A DNA stretch of 64,000 nucleotides from Paraburkholderia caffeinitolerans (GTDB lineage Bacteria > Pseudomonadota > Gammaproteobacteria > Burkholderiales > Burkholderiaceae). Location: NCBI RefSeq assembly GCF_902859945.1, contig NZ_CADIKL010000002.1:248001-312000 (forward strand), in the 5' to 3' direction. Below the pieces are notes generated by a model that did no database searches, was not told where the DNA came from, and worked only from the letters and a program-made list of their open reading frames with translations. The position numbers and the translations under genes are program-made. This document shows positions 1-8,178 of the stretch, piece after piece. How positions within the stretch are numbered: position 1 is the first letter of the stretch; the number at the start of each line of letters is the position of its first letter.

Positions 1-63
1 TGCCGCCACGCCGATGCACACCAGCAGGATGGAAAGCTGCGAAGTCAGCCCGAGCTTGATCAT
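1..63 (-). CDS. Start of a membrane protein, probably a sensor partner of the adjacent binding protein (partial)
   Basis: Only the first 21 codons are inside the window. The ATG at 63-61 overlaps the TGA of the upstream binding-protein gene as ATGA, so the two are probably translationally coupled. The visible N-terminus (MIKLGLTSQLSILLVCIG...) is a short cytoplasmic stretch followed by a hydrophobic segment, typical of the first membrane helix of a sensor kinase or a GGDEF/EAL protein. A PotD-like binding protein directly before a membrane sensor recalls the NspS-MbaA pair, but the catalytic domain lies outside the window, so the assignment is inference. A transporter permease is the main alternative. 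Confidence 0.5.
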   Translation of the reverse strand, partial: MIKLGLTSQLSILLVCIGVAA

Positions 64-1202
64 GGCGCAAAACGCTCCAGCCGGTCGCCCGCCTTGATCC
101 GGCGCCACAGCGCCTCGCGCTCGGCAATGCTCTCGACGGGTTGGATCCAGACGAGATGCGGCCCCGCGCCGGCGGCGTCACTGGAAGCGTCGCCAGTCAC
201 AGGCGTCATGGTGTTGGCCAGCCCTTCGCGCTGCGTCAACTGCTTGCCGATTTCGGGCTCCAGCATGGTGTTGATCCAGTCGTAGGCCAGCGCTGGATTG
301 CTCGCATTGTGCGTGATGGCCCAGCAATCGAGCCACGCCAGCGCGCCTTCGTCCGGAATCACGTAACCCACATCGACGCCGGCATGGCGCAATTGCTCGA
401 CTTGCTGCGTGCCGTAATTGCCGAACATCAGCGCCACATGATGCTGAACGAACTGCTCGGTGGCCTCTTCGGGCAACGTGTAGTACGTGAGCAGATTGCG
501 CCGCAAGCGCACGAGTTCGCGCGCGACGGTGCGCAATTGCTCGGGCGTCAGGTGGAACGGGTCGGGATAGCCGAGCGCCAGCGCAGCGAACGAGAAGTTG
601 TGCTGCGCGCTGTTGAAATCGAGCACCTTGCCACGATAGCGCGGATCCCACAGCGCCCGCATCGAACGCGGCGGCTCGGCAATCTGCTTGCGGTCGTAGA
701 TCAGCCCCATCGACGAATAGGTGAACGGAATCGCGTAGGTGCGGCCCGCGTCCACGAGCCCGCGAATCTTGGCTACCTGCTGGAAATAAGGCTGCTGCCA
801 GTGGCGGTTCGGAATGCGCGAGAGGTCGAGCGCGCTGAGCAGGCCGGCGTGCGCGTAGCGCTCGATCTCGGCGGTGTTGGCCGCCAGCACATCGAACGGC
901 TGCGGCTCGGCACTATGCATGCGGGCCCAGAGCGCTTCGTCGGAATCGACGAACGTGACTTCGACTTTGGCGTGGAAGCGCTTCTCGAACGCGCGGACCC
1001 AGTCGTCGTCCGCGTAGCCGGGCCACGCGAGCACGCGCAGCACGGACCGGCGCGGCGTATAAGAATCCGCGAGCGTGTGGGTCCAGAGAAAACACAGCAG
1101 CAGGACAGCCAACGCCGCCGGCGTGGCCCATCTGCTCACGCCACGACGATTGGCTCCCCCCCGGATGAACCCGCAAACGACCGTTTTGAAGCGTCGTCTC
1201 AT
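60..1202 (-). CDS. Periplasmic PotD/NspS-like polyamine-type solute-binding protein
   Basis: The 380-residue product is an extracellular solute-binding protein of the spermidine/putrescine (PotD) group. It has a basic N-terminus, a hydrophobic export segment at about residues 26-44 ending near LADS, then a two-lobed binding fold. Recognisable stretches are RVLAWPGYAD near residue 57, an AIPFTYSSMGLIYD strand, and LDCWAITHNASNPALAYDWIN near residue 300. No ABC ATPase or permease gene is visible beside it; its stop overlaps the start of a membrane protein. That suggests a ligand sensor rather than a transporter subunit. Upstream is a 329-bp non-coding region. A GTG inside the N-terminus (VSRWATP) is an alternative start that would still leave a signal peptide. 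Confidence 0.85.
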   Translation of the reverse strand: MRRRFKTVVCGFIRGGANRRGVSRWATPAALAVLLLCFLWTHTLADSYTPRRSVLRVLAWPGYADDDWVRAFEKRFHAKVEVTFVDSDEALWARMHSAEPQPFDVLAANTAEIERYAHAGLLSALDLSRIPNRHWQQPYFQQVAKIRGLVDAGRTYAIPFTYSSMGLIYDRKQIAEPPRSMRALWDPRYRGKVLDFNSAQHNFSFAALALGYPDPFHLTPEQLRTVARELVRLRRNLLTYYTLPEEATEQFVQHHVALMFGNYGTQQVEQLRHAGVDVGYVIPDEGALAWLDCWAITHNASNPALAYDWINTMLEPEIGKQLTQREGLANTMTPVTGDASSDAAGAGPHLVWIQPVESIAEREALWRRIKAGDRLERFAP

Positions 1203-1531
1203 TTCGCCAATTTATTCGATGCTGTTTCAGGGTTCCGCTAAGCGCGTCCCCATTTTCTGATAAAGCGAAGACGCCGCTTCGCTCGACCCCGTATTCCGCT
1301 GTCGCGATGGAAACCCATAATGCGTTCCCGCCGCTCATCTTATCGAAAATAGAAAACCAGATTATGCAATCCGGCTAACTTTCAGCACAAGAGAAAATCC
1401 GGTGGCCTGAAACAGGTCAAGCTATTGACGATATCTAACGTCGTTGAATCCTCTTAAATATGAAAAAAAGGCTCGCCCGACGGAGACAGTCGAAGCCAGC
1501 CTTAGGAAAGTCACTCATTTAATGCCCGGTT
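1203..1531. other. Intergenic region with the promoter side of the binding-protein gene
   Basis: This 329-bp stretch separates the binding-protein gene from the leftward hydrolase gene. Its right end carries the hydrolase terminator (1463-1503). The rest is more AT-rich than the neighbouring genes, as expected for a promoter of the leftward binding-protein gene. A short dyad (GGCCTGaaaCAGGTC, about 1401-1417) is present. I see no coding potential and no confident -35/-10 pair. Confidence 0.4.
1463..1503 (-). terminator. Rho-independent terminator of the isochorismatase-family gene
   Basis: Read leftward, the arms AAGGCT and AGCCTT enclose an inner stem TTCGAC/GTCGGG and are followed directly by a run of seven T (the A run at 1463-1469). 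It lies about 30 bp after the stop codon of the hydrolase gene. Confidence 0.8.
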
Positions 1532-2365
1532 TTACTTCGTCCTGATCTCTCCAAGCGCATCGATGACATCGTCCGAATGGGTCACGAATCCAAAGCACTT
1601 CTTCACGTTCCAGATGCTGGCTTCGACGCAGAAGTCGGGCGACGTGGTGGCGCAGCAGTCTTCGACCATCAGGCAACCGTAGCCGAGGAAGTTGGCATCG
1701 GTTAGCGAGTGCATGACGCACTGGTCGGTGTTCACGCCGGCGAACAGAATCGTCTTGACGCCCAGATTGCGCAGAATGCTGTCCAGCGGCGTGTCCCAGA
1801 AGCCGCTGATGCGGTACTTGTCGACATGGATGTCCTCGGGTTCCGGCTTCAGTTCATCGACGATCGCCGCCGCCCAGCTATCCTTCTCGAGCACGCGCGC
1901 ACCATGTCCCGGCAGCGCCTCGCCAAGGCCAATACCCACGCCCTTCGGCTTGTACAGATGCAGTTGGTTGGGCGGCATGTTCTTGAGGTCGGGGCGGTTG
2001 CCCCAGTTCACCCAGATGACATGGGCGCCGGCGGCCCGCAGTTCCGGCAGCAGGCGCTGCAGCGGTTCGATGGGCGCGCGGTCCGGCGTGTAGTCGAAGC
2101 CTAGATGGTCGACCCAGCCGCCCTTGGCGCAGAAGTCGTTCTGCATGTCGATGACCATAATGGCCGTGCGATGCAGATCGATCGTCACGGTTTGCGGCTG
2201 CGCATCGATGGTCACCACCCGCGGCTCCGGTGCGGGCATCGCCATATTGACGTTGCCGTGATCGGCCAGCCATTTGTAGTGCCGGCCGGAACCCAGGTGA
2301 TTGGGTTCAGTAACGGTGGCTTCGGGCACGACGATCGGTTCGATCTTTTTAACGGACTGCAACAT
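1532..2365 (-). CDS. Isochorismatase-family cysteine hydrolase
   Basis: This soluble amidase-type cysteine hydrolase has 277 residues with the chosen start. The family triad is present: Asp in MVIDMQNDF near residue 73, Lys in VDKYRISGF, and the nucleophile Cys in GVNTDQCV. Relatives hydrolyse nicotinamide, ureidoacrylate (RutB), biuret or N-carbamoyl compounds; the substrate cannot be read from sequence. The cis-peptide region and the long N-terminal extension of about 60 residues before the fold resemble RutB/biuret-type members. I start at ATG 2365 because GGAGACA lies 9 bases before it, a Shine-Dalgarno form that recurs here; ATG 2380 and TTG 2395 are alternatives without a good site. The gene is followed by its own terminator. 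Confidence 0.85.
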   Translation of the reverse strand: MLQSVKKIEPIVVPEATVTEPNHLGSGRHYKWLADHGNVNMAMPAPEPRVVTIDAQPQTVTIDLHRTAIMVIDMQNDFCAKGGWVDHLGFDYTPDRAPIEPLQRLLPELRAAGAHVIWVNWGNRPDLKNMPPNQLHLYKPKGVGIGLGEALPGHGARVLEKDSWAAAIVDELKPEPEDIHVDKYRISGFWDTPLDSILRNLGVKTILFAGVNTDQCVMHSLTDANFLGYGCLMVEDCCATTSPDFCVEASIWNVKKCFGFVTHSDDVIDALGEIRTK

Positions 2366-2432
2366 AGGGACTGTCTCCATTGTTTGCTTTTGCAAGCTGT
2401 CGTTTTAAAAAGAACTGCGAGTGAAGATTGAA

Positions 2433-2969
2433 TCAGGCAGCAATCTCGGGTTCCATCTCCTCCGCGGGCGCCGGCATGGGGCGCTTGCGCAACGAGGCTT
2501 CCATCACATAGCCAAAACCAATAAACGTCAGCACCGGATTAAACAGAGCGGCGCCAGCAACCGCAATCAGGAGGCCCGCCACCATGCTGTAATGGGCGTG
2601 GGCTTTAGCGGAAATCTTCCCAAGGAAGCCCCTGAGGTTGGCGCTGCCGTAGAACACGGCGTTGGACAACGCAAGGCACGCGCCGGCGACGGCCAGTCCG
2701 GTATGGCCGGTCGCCATGCCGCCCTGGACCATGAAGATGCCGTTGATCGTGAGCGGCACGTTGGAGAGCAGCGAGAACGTGGGTATCAATCGCCCGTATC
2801 GGGCGCCAAACCCGGGAATGAGGTTAGCGAACAAACATAACGTGGCGGCCAGGCTCAAACACATGCCGCCGATCACGACGAGGGCATTGGGGCCCGTAGA
2901 AGTCAGGCCGAGCGAACTTAGCAAAAAAATAACGGGCGAGGCAATGGCTTTGGACTTGCGTGAAAGCAT
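2433..2969 (-). CDS. Small four-helix inner-membrane protein, unknown function
   Basis: The 178-residue product has about four or five hydrophobic segments (near residues 10-30, 33-55, 75-100 and 125-150) and a charged tail rich in Pro and Glu. I do not recognise the family. The frame stays open upstream, but the start is set at ATG 2969, which is preceded by GGAGACACAACC, a good ribosome site; the upstream residues are Arg-rich and unlike a real protein. It stands 67 bp before the hydrolase start, in the same direction, so the two may be co-transcribed. An inverted repeat lies 60-80 bp upstream. A possible role is a membrane partner for the hydrolase, but nothing proves it. Confidence 0.7.
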   Translation of the reverse strand: MLSRKSKAIASPVIFLLSSLGLTSTGPNALVVIGGMCLSLAATLCLFANLIPGFGARYGRLIPTFSLLSNVPLTINGIFMVQGGMATGHTGLAVAGACLALSNAVFYGSANLRGFLGKISAKAHAHYSMVAGLLIAVAGAALFNPVLTFIGFGYVMEASLRKRPMPAPAEEMEPEIAA

Positions 2970-3030
2970 GGTTGTGTCTCCGTTACGTGTATTTGTGTAA
3001 TGGCAGAGTAGGCATGCCGGCACATAGCGG

Positions 3031-3050
3031 AAATCAGGTTTTCCTGATTT
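3031..3050. promoter_or_regulatory. Perfect 8-bp inverted repeat, candidate operator
   Basis: AAATCAGG (3031-3038) and CCTGATTT (3043-3050) flank four T. It lies 62 bp upstream of the small membrane protein start and beyond the stop of the LacI gene. Without a U run on the correct side it looks more like a regulator site than a terminator. Confidence 0.45.
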
Positions 3051-3130
3051 GAGGCTCAGGAATTGCCTGGAGCGATTGATAACCCGCGAAGGAGGTTTGC
3101 GGGCATCCAGGCGTTTTTGCGCGCGAAACC

Positions 3131-4171
3131 TTATGCGTCGTCCCGGACGGCAGCCGAAGACTCGCGAATCACCAGCGATGGACCGGGCGGCGTGGCGGAA
3201 GCCGCCCCGCCCTTGCCGGCCAGGTGATCGAGCAGCAGCGCAACGGCTTGCGAGGCCGTTTCGTCGAGGTGAAGATCGACGGCCGTGAGCGGCGGTCGGC
3301 AACTGCGCGCGCGAATCCCGTCGTAACGAGTCGCGATTTTGATGTCGTCGGGCACGCGCCGGCCTGCGTCGCCAATGCCCTGCACGGCGCCCACCGCAAA
3401 CGCGTCAACCAGCGCGCACAACCCGTCGAGCTGCGGGTGCTGCTGCAAGAGCGCCACGCAGGCTTCGCGGCCCGCCTCCTCGCCGCCCGCTTCGTCGGCC
3501 ACCCCAATCACCGGCGTCATGTCGTGCTCCGCACAGAATTGCTCGTACGCAGCGCGCGATTCAACATACGAATTACGCTGCTGCGCGCCAATCAGCAGCG
3601 CAATCTGCCTGCTGCCCTGCTCGTGCAGATGGCGCAGCAACAGCGCCGTGGTGGCGAACGAGTGGATGTCGACATAAGGCAGCGCGTCGTTGCCGGGCAT
3701 GCGCCCGAGGCACACGACCGGCAAGCCGCGCTCCTGCAGATGGGCCACGTTCGCATCGTCGGCGGTGGGTTCGATCACGATGGCGCCGTCGATGTCGAGC
3801 TGTTCGAGCGGCAACCGCCCCGCCATGATGGGCGGCACGAGCACCAGCGCAAGTCCGCGCGTGAGCGCGGCGGCCGCCGCAACCGCCGCGACTTCCATCA
3901 GAAAGCCAAGCCGCGACGCGCCGCCGGCGATCTCGAACGGCATCGACGAAAGCAGCGCGATGGTGCGCGCCTCGCCGGTGCGCAGCCGTTGCGCGCGCAC
4001 GCTCGGGCGGTAGCCCAGCTCGCGCGCCACATCCTTCACGCGCTGGCGCGTTTGCGGATCGACATAGCCCTTGTCGTTCAACGCATGCGAAACGGTGGTC
4101 GTGGAGACGCCCGCTGCGCGGGCGACATCGGCAATGGTCGGCCGCGACTTCGGCGGCGCTGGACTTTGCAT
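3131..4171 (-). CDS. LacI-family transcriptional repressor
   Basis: The 346-residue length is normal for LacI/GalR repressors. The N-terminal helix-turn-helix is clear at about residues 12-35 (TIADVARAAGVSTTTVSHALN), followed by the hinge helix region and a periplasmic-binding-protein-like effector domain. Start ATG 4171 has GAGAG upstream; the longer frame adds residues that are not part of the family. It is divergent from the nucleobase permease gene, and the shared 217-bp gap contains two palindromes with a central CG typical of LacI-family operators. I infer that it represses the permease/amidohydrolase operon and responds to a nucleobase or its catabolite. Confidence 0.92.
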   Translation of the reverse strand: MQSPAPPKSRPTIADVARAAGVSTTTVSHALNDKGYVDPQTRQRVKDVARELGYRPSVRAQRLRTGEARTIALLSSMPFEIAGGASRLGFLMEVAAVAAAAALTRGLALVLVPPIMAGRLPLEQLDIDGAIVIEPTADDANVAHLQERGLPVVCLGRMPGNDALPYVDIHSFATTALLLRHLHEQGSRQIALLIGAQQRNSYVESRAAYEQFCAEHDMTPVIGVADEAGGEEAGREACVALLQQHPQLDGLCALVDAFAVGAVQGIGDAGRRVPDDIKIATRYDGIRARSCRPPLTAVDLHLDETASQAVALLLDHLAGKGGAASATPPGPSLVIRESSAAVRDDA

Positions 4172-4239
4172 GCTGGTTCTCTCGCTTGAGTCCGGGTTTT
4201 GTGGGCTATCGCGACCACTCGGTCGATAAATAATCCGGC

Positions 4240-4275
4240 TTGACAAGGCCTTTTGGACGCACCATTCTACGATAG
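4240..4275 (+). promoter_or_regulatory. Candidate promoter of the nucleobase operon
   Basis: A consensus -35 TTGACA is at 4240-4245. No equally good -10 is seen at 17 bp; TACGAT at 4268-4273 is the nearest TATAAT-like hexamer but is 22 bp away. Operator 1 follows at once, where the transcript start should be. Confidence 0.5.
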
Positions 4276-4287
4276 CAAATCGATTTG
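4276..4287. promoter_or_regulatory. LacI-type operator O1
   Basis: CAAATCGATTTG is a perfect 12-bp palindrome with the central CG step that LacI-family proteins favour. It sits just downstream of the TTGACA -35 box, so bound repressor would block the promoter. Its centre is 43 bp from that of O2, about four helical turns. Confidence 0.75.
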
Positions 4288-4316
4288 GGGCGGCGGCCCA
4301 ATTTTTTGGCCGCGAC

Positions 4317-4332
4317 CCCAAATCGATTTGGG
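4317..4332. promoter_or_regulatory. LacI-type operator O2
   Basis: CCCAAATCGATTTGGG is a perfect 16-bp palindrome sharing its 12-bp core with O1. Between the two lie GCGGCC (4293-4298) and GGCCGC (4308-4313), which make the whole 4276-4330 block symmetrical. It is 57 bp before the permease ATG. Confidence 0.75.
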
Positions 4333-4388
4333 ACGCGGTTTTTATCAAGCCGCTTCCCCACAACAACGACCCATGGAGACACGCAGTC

Positions 4389-5780
4389 ATGACGAAAGCC
4401 CAGCAGGTTCACGCTGTCGACGAGCGCTTACCGTTCGTCAAACTGATGTTGTTCGGCCTGCAGCACGTGCTGGTCGTGGCCGCTTCCCCCATCACCGCGG
4501 TTTTTCTGGTCGCCAAGGCGCTCGGGCTAACGTCGGCGCTGACCGTCGACCTGATCAGCGCGACCTTTCTCGTCTGCGGAATCGGCACGCTGCTGCAATC
4601 GTTCGGCCCGCTGCGCTTTGGCGCGCGCCTGCCGTTCATCATGGTGCCGGGCGGCGCGCCCGTGGTCCTGTTCGTGCTGATCGCGCAGCAAACCGACCTG
4701 CGCACGGCCGCCGGCGCGACCATCCTCACGGGCCTGTTCTACTTTCTGCTGTTGCCGGTGTTCCGGCGCTGCCTGCGCTTTTTCCCGCGCATCGTGATCG
4801 GCACGATGCTGATACTCGTCGCCGTCAACCTGATCCGCATCTACGGCGTGGTGATCGTCGGCCGCCCCGGCACCGCCGAGTTCGGCAGCCCGGCCGGGAT
4901 TGGTCTCGCGCTCGCCACGGTCGCCTTCACCGTGCTGTTCGCGAAGCTCTTCAAGGGCATGCTCGGGCAACTCGCCGTGCTGCTGGGCCTGCTCGCGGGC
5001 GCCGCGCTGGCTTCGGCACTGGGCTTCATGAGTTTCGCCGGCGTCTGGAGCGGCGCGCTCGTCACGCTGCCCACGCCGCTGCCGTTCGGCATGCCGCGCT
5101 TCGATCTGTTCGCCGCCCTGCCGCTGCTGATCTTCAGCGTGATTTCGATGGCGGAAGCCACCGGCCAGACCGTGGCGATCGCCGAGATCGTCGGCAAGGA
5201 AATCGACCCGCGCGTGGCCGTGCCGCAGACCATCCGCGCCGATGCGCTCATGTCGATGCTCGGCGGGTTCTTCGGCACCTCGCTCATCATCACGAGCAGC
5301 GAGAACATCGGCATCGTGGAGGCAACCGGCATCCGTTCGCGCTTCGTCACCGCGATGGCCGGCGCGCTGCTGATCGTGATCGCGCTGCTCGCGCCGCTCT
5401 CGCGCCTCGCCAACGCCATTCCCGCCGCGGTGGTGGGCGGCAGCGCGCTGATCGTGTTCTCGATCATCGGCGTCATGGGCATCAACCTGCTGCGCCAGGT
5501 GGACCTGCGCGCGCGCGCCAACATGTACACGCTCGCCGCCGCGCTCACGATGGGCATCCTGCCGATCGTCGTGCCCGGCGTCTACAGCCGCTTTCCCGCG
5601 ACGCTGCAAATCGTGCTCGGCAACGGGCTCGCGATGGGCGCGCTCACCGCCGTGATCGTCAACCTGATCTTCGAGCACGTGAGCCTGCGCTGGCGGCCGC
5701 GCGCAAATCATGCAGCCCATGCCACCCATGCGACTGGCGCCCTCGAAGCCGCCGTCAACGAAACCCCTTCCTGCCACTGA
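4389..5780 (+). CDS. NCS2-family nucleobase permease
   Basis: The 463-residue inner-membrane protein has 12-14 predicted helices. The NCS2 hallmarks are present: QHVLVVAASPI in helix 1, the middle acidic segment ISMAEATGQT near residue 255, and SENIGIVEATGIRSR near residue 305. The family carries uracil, xanthine, uric acid or related bases by proton symport. The ATG follows GGAGACACGCAGTC. It is the first gene of a rightward operon with a deaminase-type amidohydrolase 26 bp downstream, so its substrate is probably the base that enzyme deaminates. Control by the divergent LacI repressor is inferred from the two operators. The His/Ala-rich tail is poorly conserved and probably cytoplasmic. Confidence 0.92.
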   Translation: MTKAQQVHAVDERLPFVKLMLFGLQHVLVVAASPITAVFLVAKALGLTSALTVDLISATFLVCGIGTLLQSFGPLRFGARLPFIMVPGGAPVVLFVLIAQQTDLRTAAGATILTGLFYFLLLPVFRRCLRFFPRIVIGTMLILVAVNLIRIYGVVIVGRPGTAEFGSPAGIGLALATVAFTVLFAKLFKGMLGQLAVLLGLLAGAALASALGFMSFAGVWSGALVTLPTPLPFGMPRFDLFAALPLLIFSVISMAEATGQTVAIAEIVGKEIDPRVAVPQTIRADALMSMLGGFFGTSLIITSSENIGIVEATGIRSRFVTAMAGALLIVIALLAPLSRLANAIPAAVVGGSALIVFSIIGVMGINLLRQVDLRARANMYTLAAALTMGILPIVVPGVYSRFPATLQIVLGNGLAMGALTAVIVNLIFEHVSLRWRPRANHAAHATHATGALEAAVNETPSCH

Positions 5781-5806
5781 ACCCCACACAGCCCAATTTC
5801 ATCATC

Positions 5807-7297
5807 ATGCAAATTCGCTCCACCGCCGCATCGCCCTGCTCCCTTTCCCGCACCGAACTGTGCGCCGATGAACTGCTGCTGTTGCCTGAAACGCTGCTGC
5901 TCGCCGAGGGTCCGGTGCGCGAGCATGCGGTCGTAATCGCCAACGGGCGCTTTCTCGACATCGGCCCCGCCGAACAACTGGTGGCGCGCTACCCGCTGCT
6001 GACGCCGCTTGCGCTGCCGGGCAAGCTGCTGATGCCCGGCTTCGTGGACGCGCATCACCACCTCACGCAGTCGTTCGGCAAGGCGCTCGCGTTCGGCGAG
6101 CCCTCGGAGATCTACCGCCGCATCTGGGTCCCGCTCGAGAATTGCCTCGACGAGAACCTGCTGTACCTCTCGACCAAACTCGCCGCACTCGAAGCGCTGC
6201 GCGGCGGCTTCACGACCGTATGCGACGCCGGCACGCGCTCGGACAGCGACATTGCGACGATCGCCGCGGCCACCCAGGAAGTGGGCGTGCGCTGCGTGCT
6301 CGGCAAGATCTGCAACGACCTGGCCGACCCTATCGACGCCCGCGAGCGCGGCGCCATCGTCGCCCGCGCGCAAGCCCATCTGGCGCATTGGAGCGGCCAT
6401 GCGCTCGTGCATCCATCGCTCGCTATTTCGGTGCCCGAAGCAGGCTCGGACGGCATGCTGCAAACCGTGGCCGCCCTGTGCGCCGAGGCCGGCGCGGTGT
6501 TCCAGACGCATGCCAACGAGCACCTCGCCGCCGTCGAACGCTCGATCGTCGCGCGCAAGATGCGCCCCATCGAGCACCTTCACCATGCAGGCGCATTGGG
6601 GCCGCAAACGCTGATCGCGCATGCCACGCTCGTTACGCCCTCCGAACTGAATCTGCTGCGCGACACGGGCGCGGCGGTGAGCTACAACCCCGTCGCGAGT
6701 TCGTGGAAGGGCAACGCGGTAGCCCCCGCGCTGCAGATGGCCGCGCTTGGCATCCGCTTCGGCCTCGGCACCGACGGCACGCGCAGCGACGCATTCAGGC
6801 TGCTCGACGCGGCCGAGACCGCGCAGCGCTTCGCGTTCGGGCTCGCTACGGGCGACTCGTCATGCGGCGCGGGCAAGCTCTGGCTCGATCACGCGCTGCG
6901 CGGCGGCGCCGACGCCGTGCGCCTTGGCGCACTGACCGGCGACATCGCGCCGGGCATGGCCGCGGACTTTCTGCTCGTGGATCTCGACGTGCCGGAAATG
7001 CGGCCATCGTGGGAGCTCGAATGGGAGCTCGTGCGCCTCGCCAATCGCAGCCAGATCGACGCGGTGTTCGTCGCGGGACGCCTGCGCCTGTGGCACGGCT
7101 GGCCCATCGACTGGGACGCGCGCGCGCTGCTGCGCGAAATCGACGAAGCCGCTGCCGATGTCGTTGCGCGCGCACCTATTCAGCGAGTGCATGCCGCGCC
7201 CTTATCAGTTGCCCCGGCCGTTCCCGCCGCCTTCGCGGCTCGCGGCTCGGCACAGCCCGTCACGCCAGATCTGGCGCCACTGGCTTCCACTAGCTGA
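5807..7297 (+). CDS. Amidohydrolase, purine/pyrimidine deaminase type (ATZ/TRZ group)
   Basis: The 496-residue metal-dependent amidohydrolase has the metal site laid out as in guanine, 8-oxoguanine and chlorotriazine enzymes. FVDAHHHLTQSF is near residue 80, QTHANEH supplies the third His, IAHATLV the fourth, and FGLGTDGTRSD the metal-binding Asp. The gene lies 26 bp after the permease stop and has only a weak ribosome site, so translation may depend on coupling. Together with the permease it suggests uptake and deamination of a nucleobase, possibly 8-oxoguanine, guanine or cytosine; I cannot choose. The last 35 residues are Pro/Ala-rich and beyond the usual fold, so the end may be a non-conserved tail. 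Confidence 0.85.
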   Translation: MQIRSTAASPCSLSRTELCADELLLLPETLLLAEGPVREHAVVIANGRFLDIGPAEQLVARYPLLTPLALPGKLLMPGFVDAHHHLTQSFGKALAFGEPSEIYRRIWVPLENCLDENLLYLSTKLAALEALRGGFTTVCDAGTRSDSDIATIAAATQEVGVRCVLGKICNDLADPIDARERGAIVARAQAHLAHWSGHALVHPSLAISVPEAGSDGMLQTVAALCAEAGAVFQTHANEHLAAVERSIVARKMRPIEHLHHAGALGPQTLIAHATLVTPSELNLLRDTGAAVSYNPVASSWKGNAVAPALQMAALGIRFGLGTDGTRSDAFRLLDAAETAQRFAFGLATGDSSCGAGKLWLDHALRGGADAVRLGALTGDIAPGMAADFLLVDLDVPEMRPSWELEWELVRLANRSQIDAVFVAGRLRLWHGWPIDWDARALLREIDEAAADVVARAPIQRVHAAPLSVAPAVPAAFAARGSAQPVTPDLAPLASTS

Positions 7298-7365
7298 ACC
7301 ACGCGGGCGCGATCGCCGTTCGATCCGCCCCGCGCATAGCTGTCAATCCTTAGGAGAACCCATCT

Positions 7366-8082
7366 GTGAGTCTGACCGTATTTTTCATTCTTGCCACCAC
7401 CGTGACGATTGCCGCGTTCATTCAAGGCGCGGTCGGGGTGGGCTTCGCGCTCATCTGCGCGCCGGTGATCGGCTTGATCGATCCGGGCCTGTTGCCCGTG
7501 TCGCTCCTGATCCTGATGCTGCCACTCAATGTCTATCTCGCGTGGCGCGAGCGTCCGGCACTCGATTCGCACGGCACGCTGTGGATCACAGTCGGGCGCA
7601 CAGTGGGCGCGGTGGGCGGCGTGCTGATCATCTCGCGCATCTCGGCGCACGACCTGAACCTGTTCATCGGCGCATCGACGATTGCCGCCGCCGTCGCGAC
7701 GCTGTGCGCGCCGACCTTTGCGCCGGGCCGCAACGCGCTGATCACGGCGGGCGCGGTGACGGGCATCACCGAAACCGCAACGGGCATTGGCGGGCCCGCA
7801 CTGGCGATGGTCTTCCAGCACTACCGCGCGCCCGCGCTGCGCTCGACCATCGCGCTGTGCTTCGCCATCGGCGAAGCGGTCTCGCTGGTGATGCTCAGCT
7901 TCACCGGCCAGATCAGTTCGGACCGCTTCGTTTCTGCGCTGCTGCTCGTGCCGCCCGTCATTGTTGGCGCCTTCATCAGCCAGCACGTGCACCAGCGCCT
8001 GAACGGCAAGGTCCTGCGCATCAGCGTGATGGCCTTCGCGATCGTTTCGGGCGCGGCAATCCTGTATCAGACCTTGAAGTGA
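7366..8082 (+). CDS. TSUP (TauE/SafE) family membrane permease
   Basis: The 238-residue protein has seven to eight hydrophobic segments. It carries the TauE/SafE repeats, seen as FIQGAVGVGFALICAPVIGLIDP near residue 20 and GITETATGIGGPALAMVFQ in the middle. Family members move sulfite, sulfoacetate or other small organic anions across the inner membrane. GTG 7366 is chosen because TAGGAGA stands 8-9 bases upstream. It is 68 bp after the amidohydrolase stop and in the same direction, so it is probably part of the operon and may export or import a product of base degradation. The substrate is unknown. Confidence 0.85.
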   Translation: MSLTVFFILATTVTIAAFIQGAVGVGFALICAPVIGLIDPGLLPVSLLILMLPLNVYLAWRERPALDSHGTLWITVGRTVGAVGGVLIISRISAHDLNLFIGASTIAAAVATLCAPTFAPGRNALITAGAVTGITETATGIGGPALAMVFQHYRAPALRSTIALCFAIGEAVSLVMLSFTGQISSDRFVSALLLVPPVIVGAFISQHVHQRLNGKVLRISVMAFAIVSGAAILYQTLK

Positions 8083-8178
8083 ATCCGTGAAGTAAACGCA
8101 GGCACGGCCGGCCCGGGCAGGGCCGGCTCGTTCCACAGAGCCAATAGAACATCGAGAACATCGCGAGGAGATCCCCCA

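Noticed and set aside
4253..5806. N-terminal half of a 1014-residue frame running into the amidohydrolase
   Set aside because: The first 518 residues overlap the NCS2 permease in another frame and are Arg-rich; the real amidohydrolase begins at ATG 5807.
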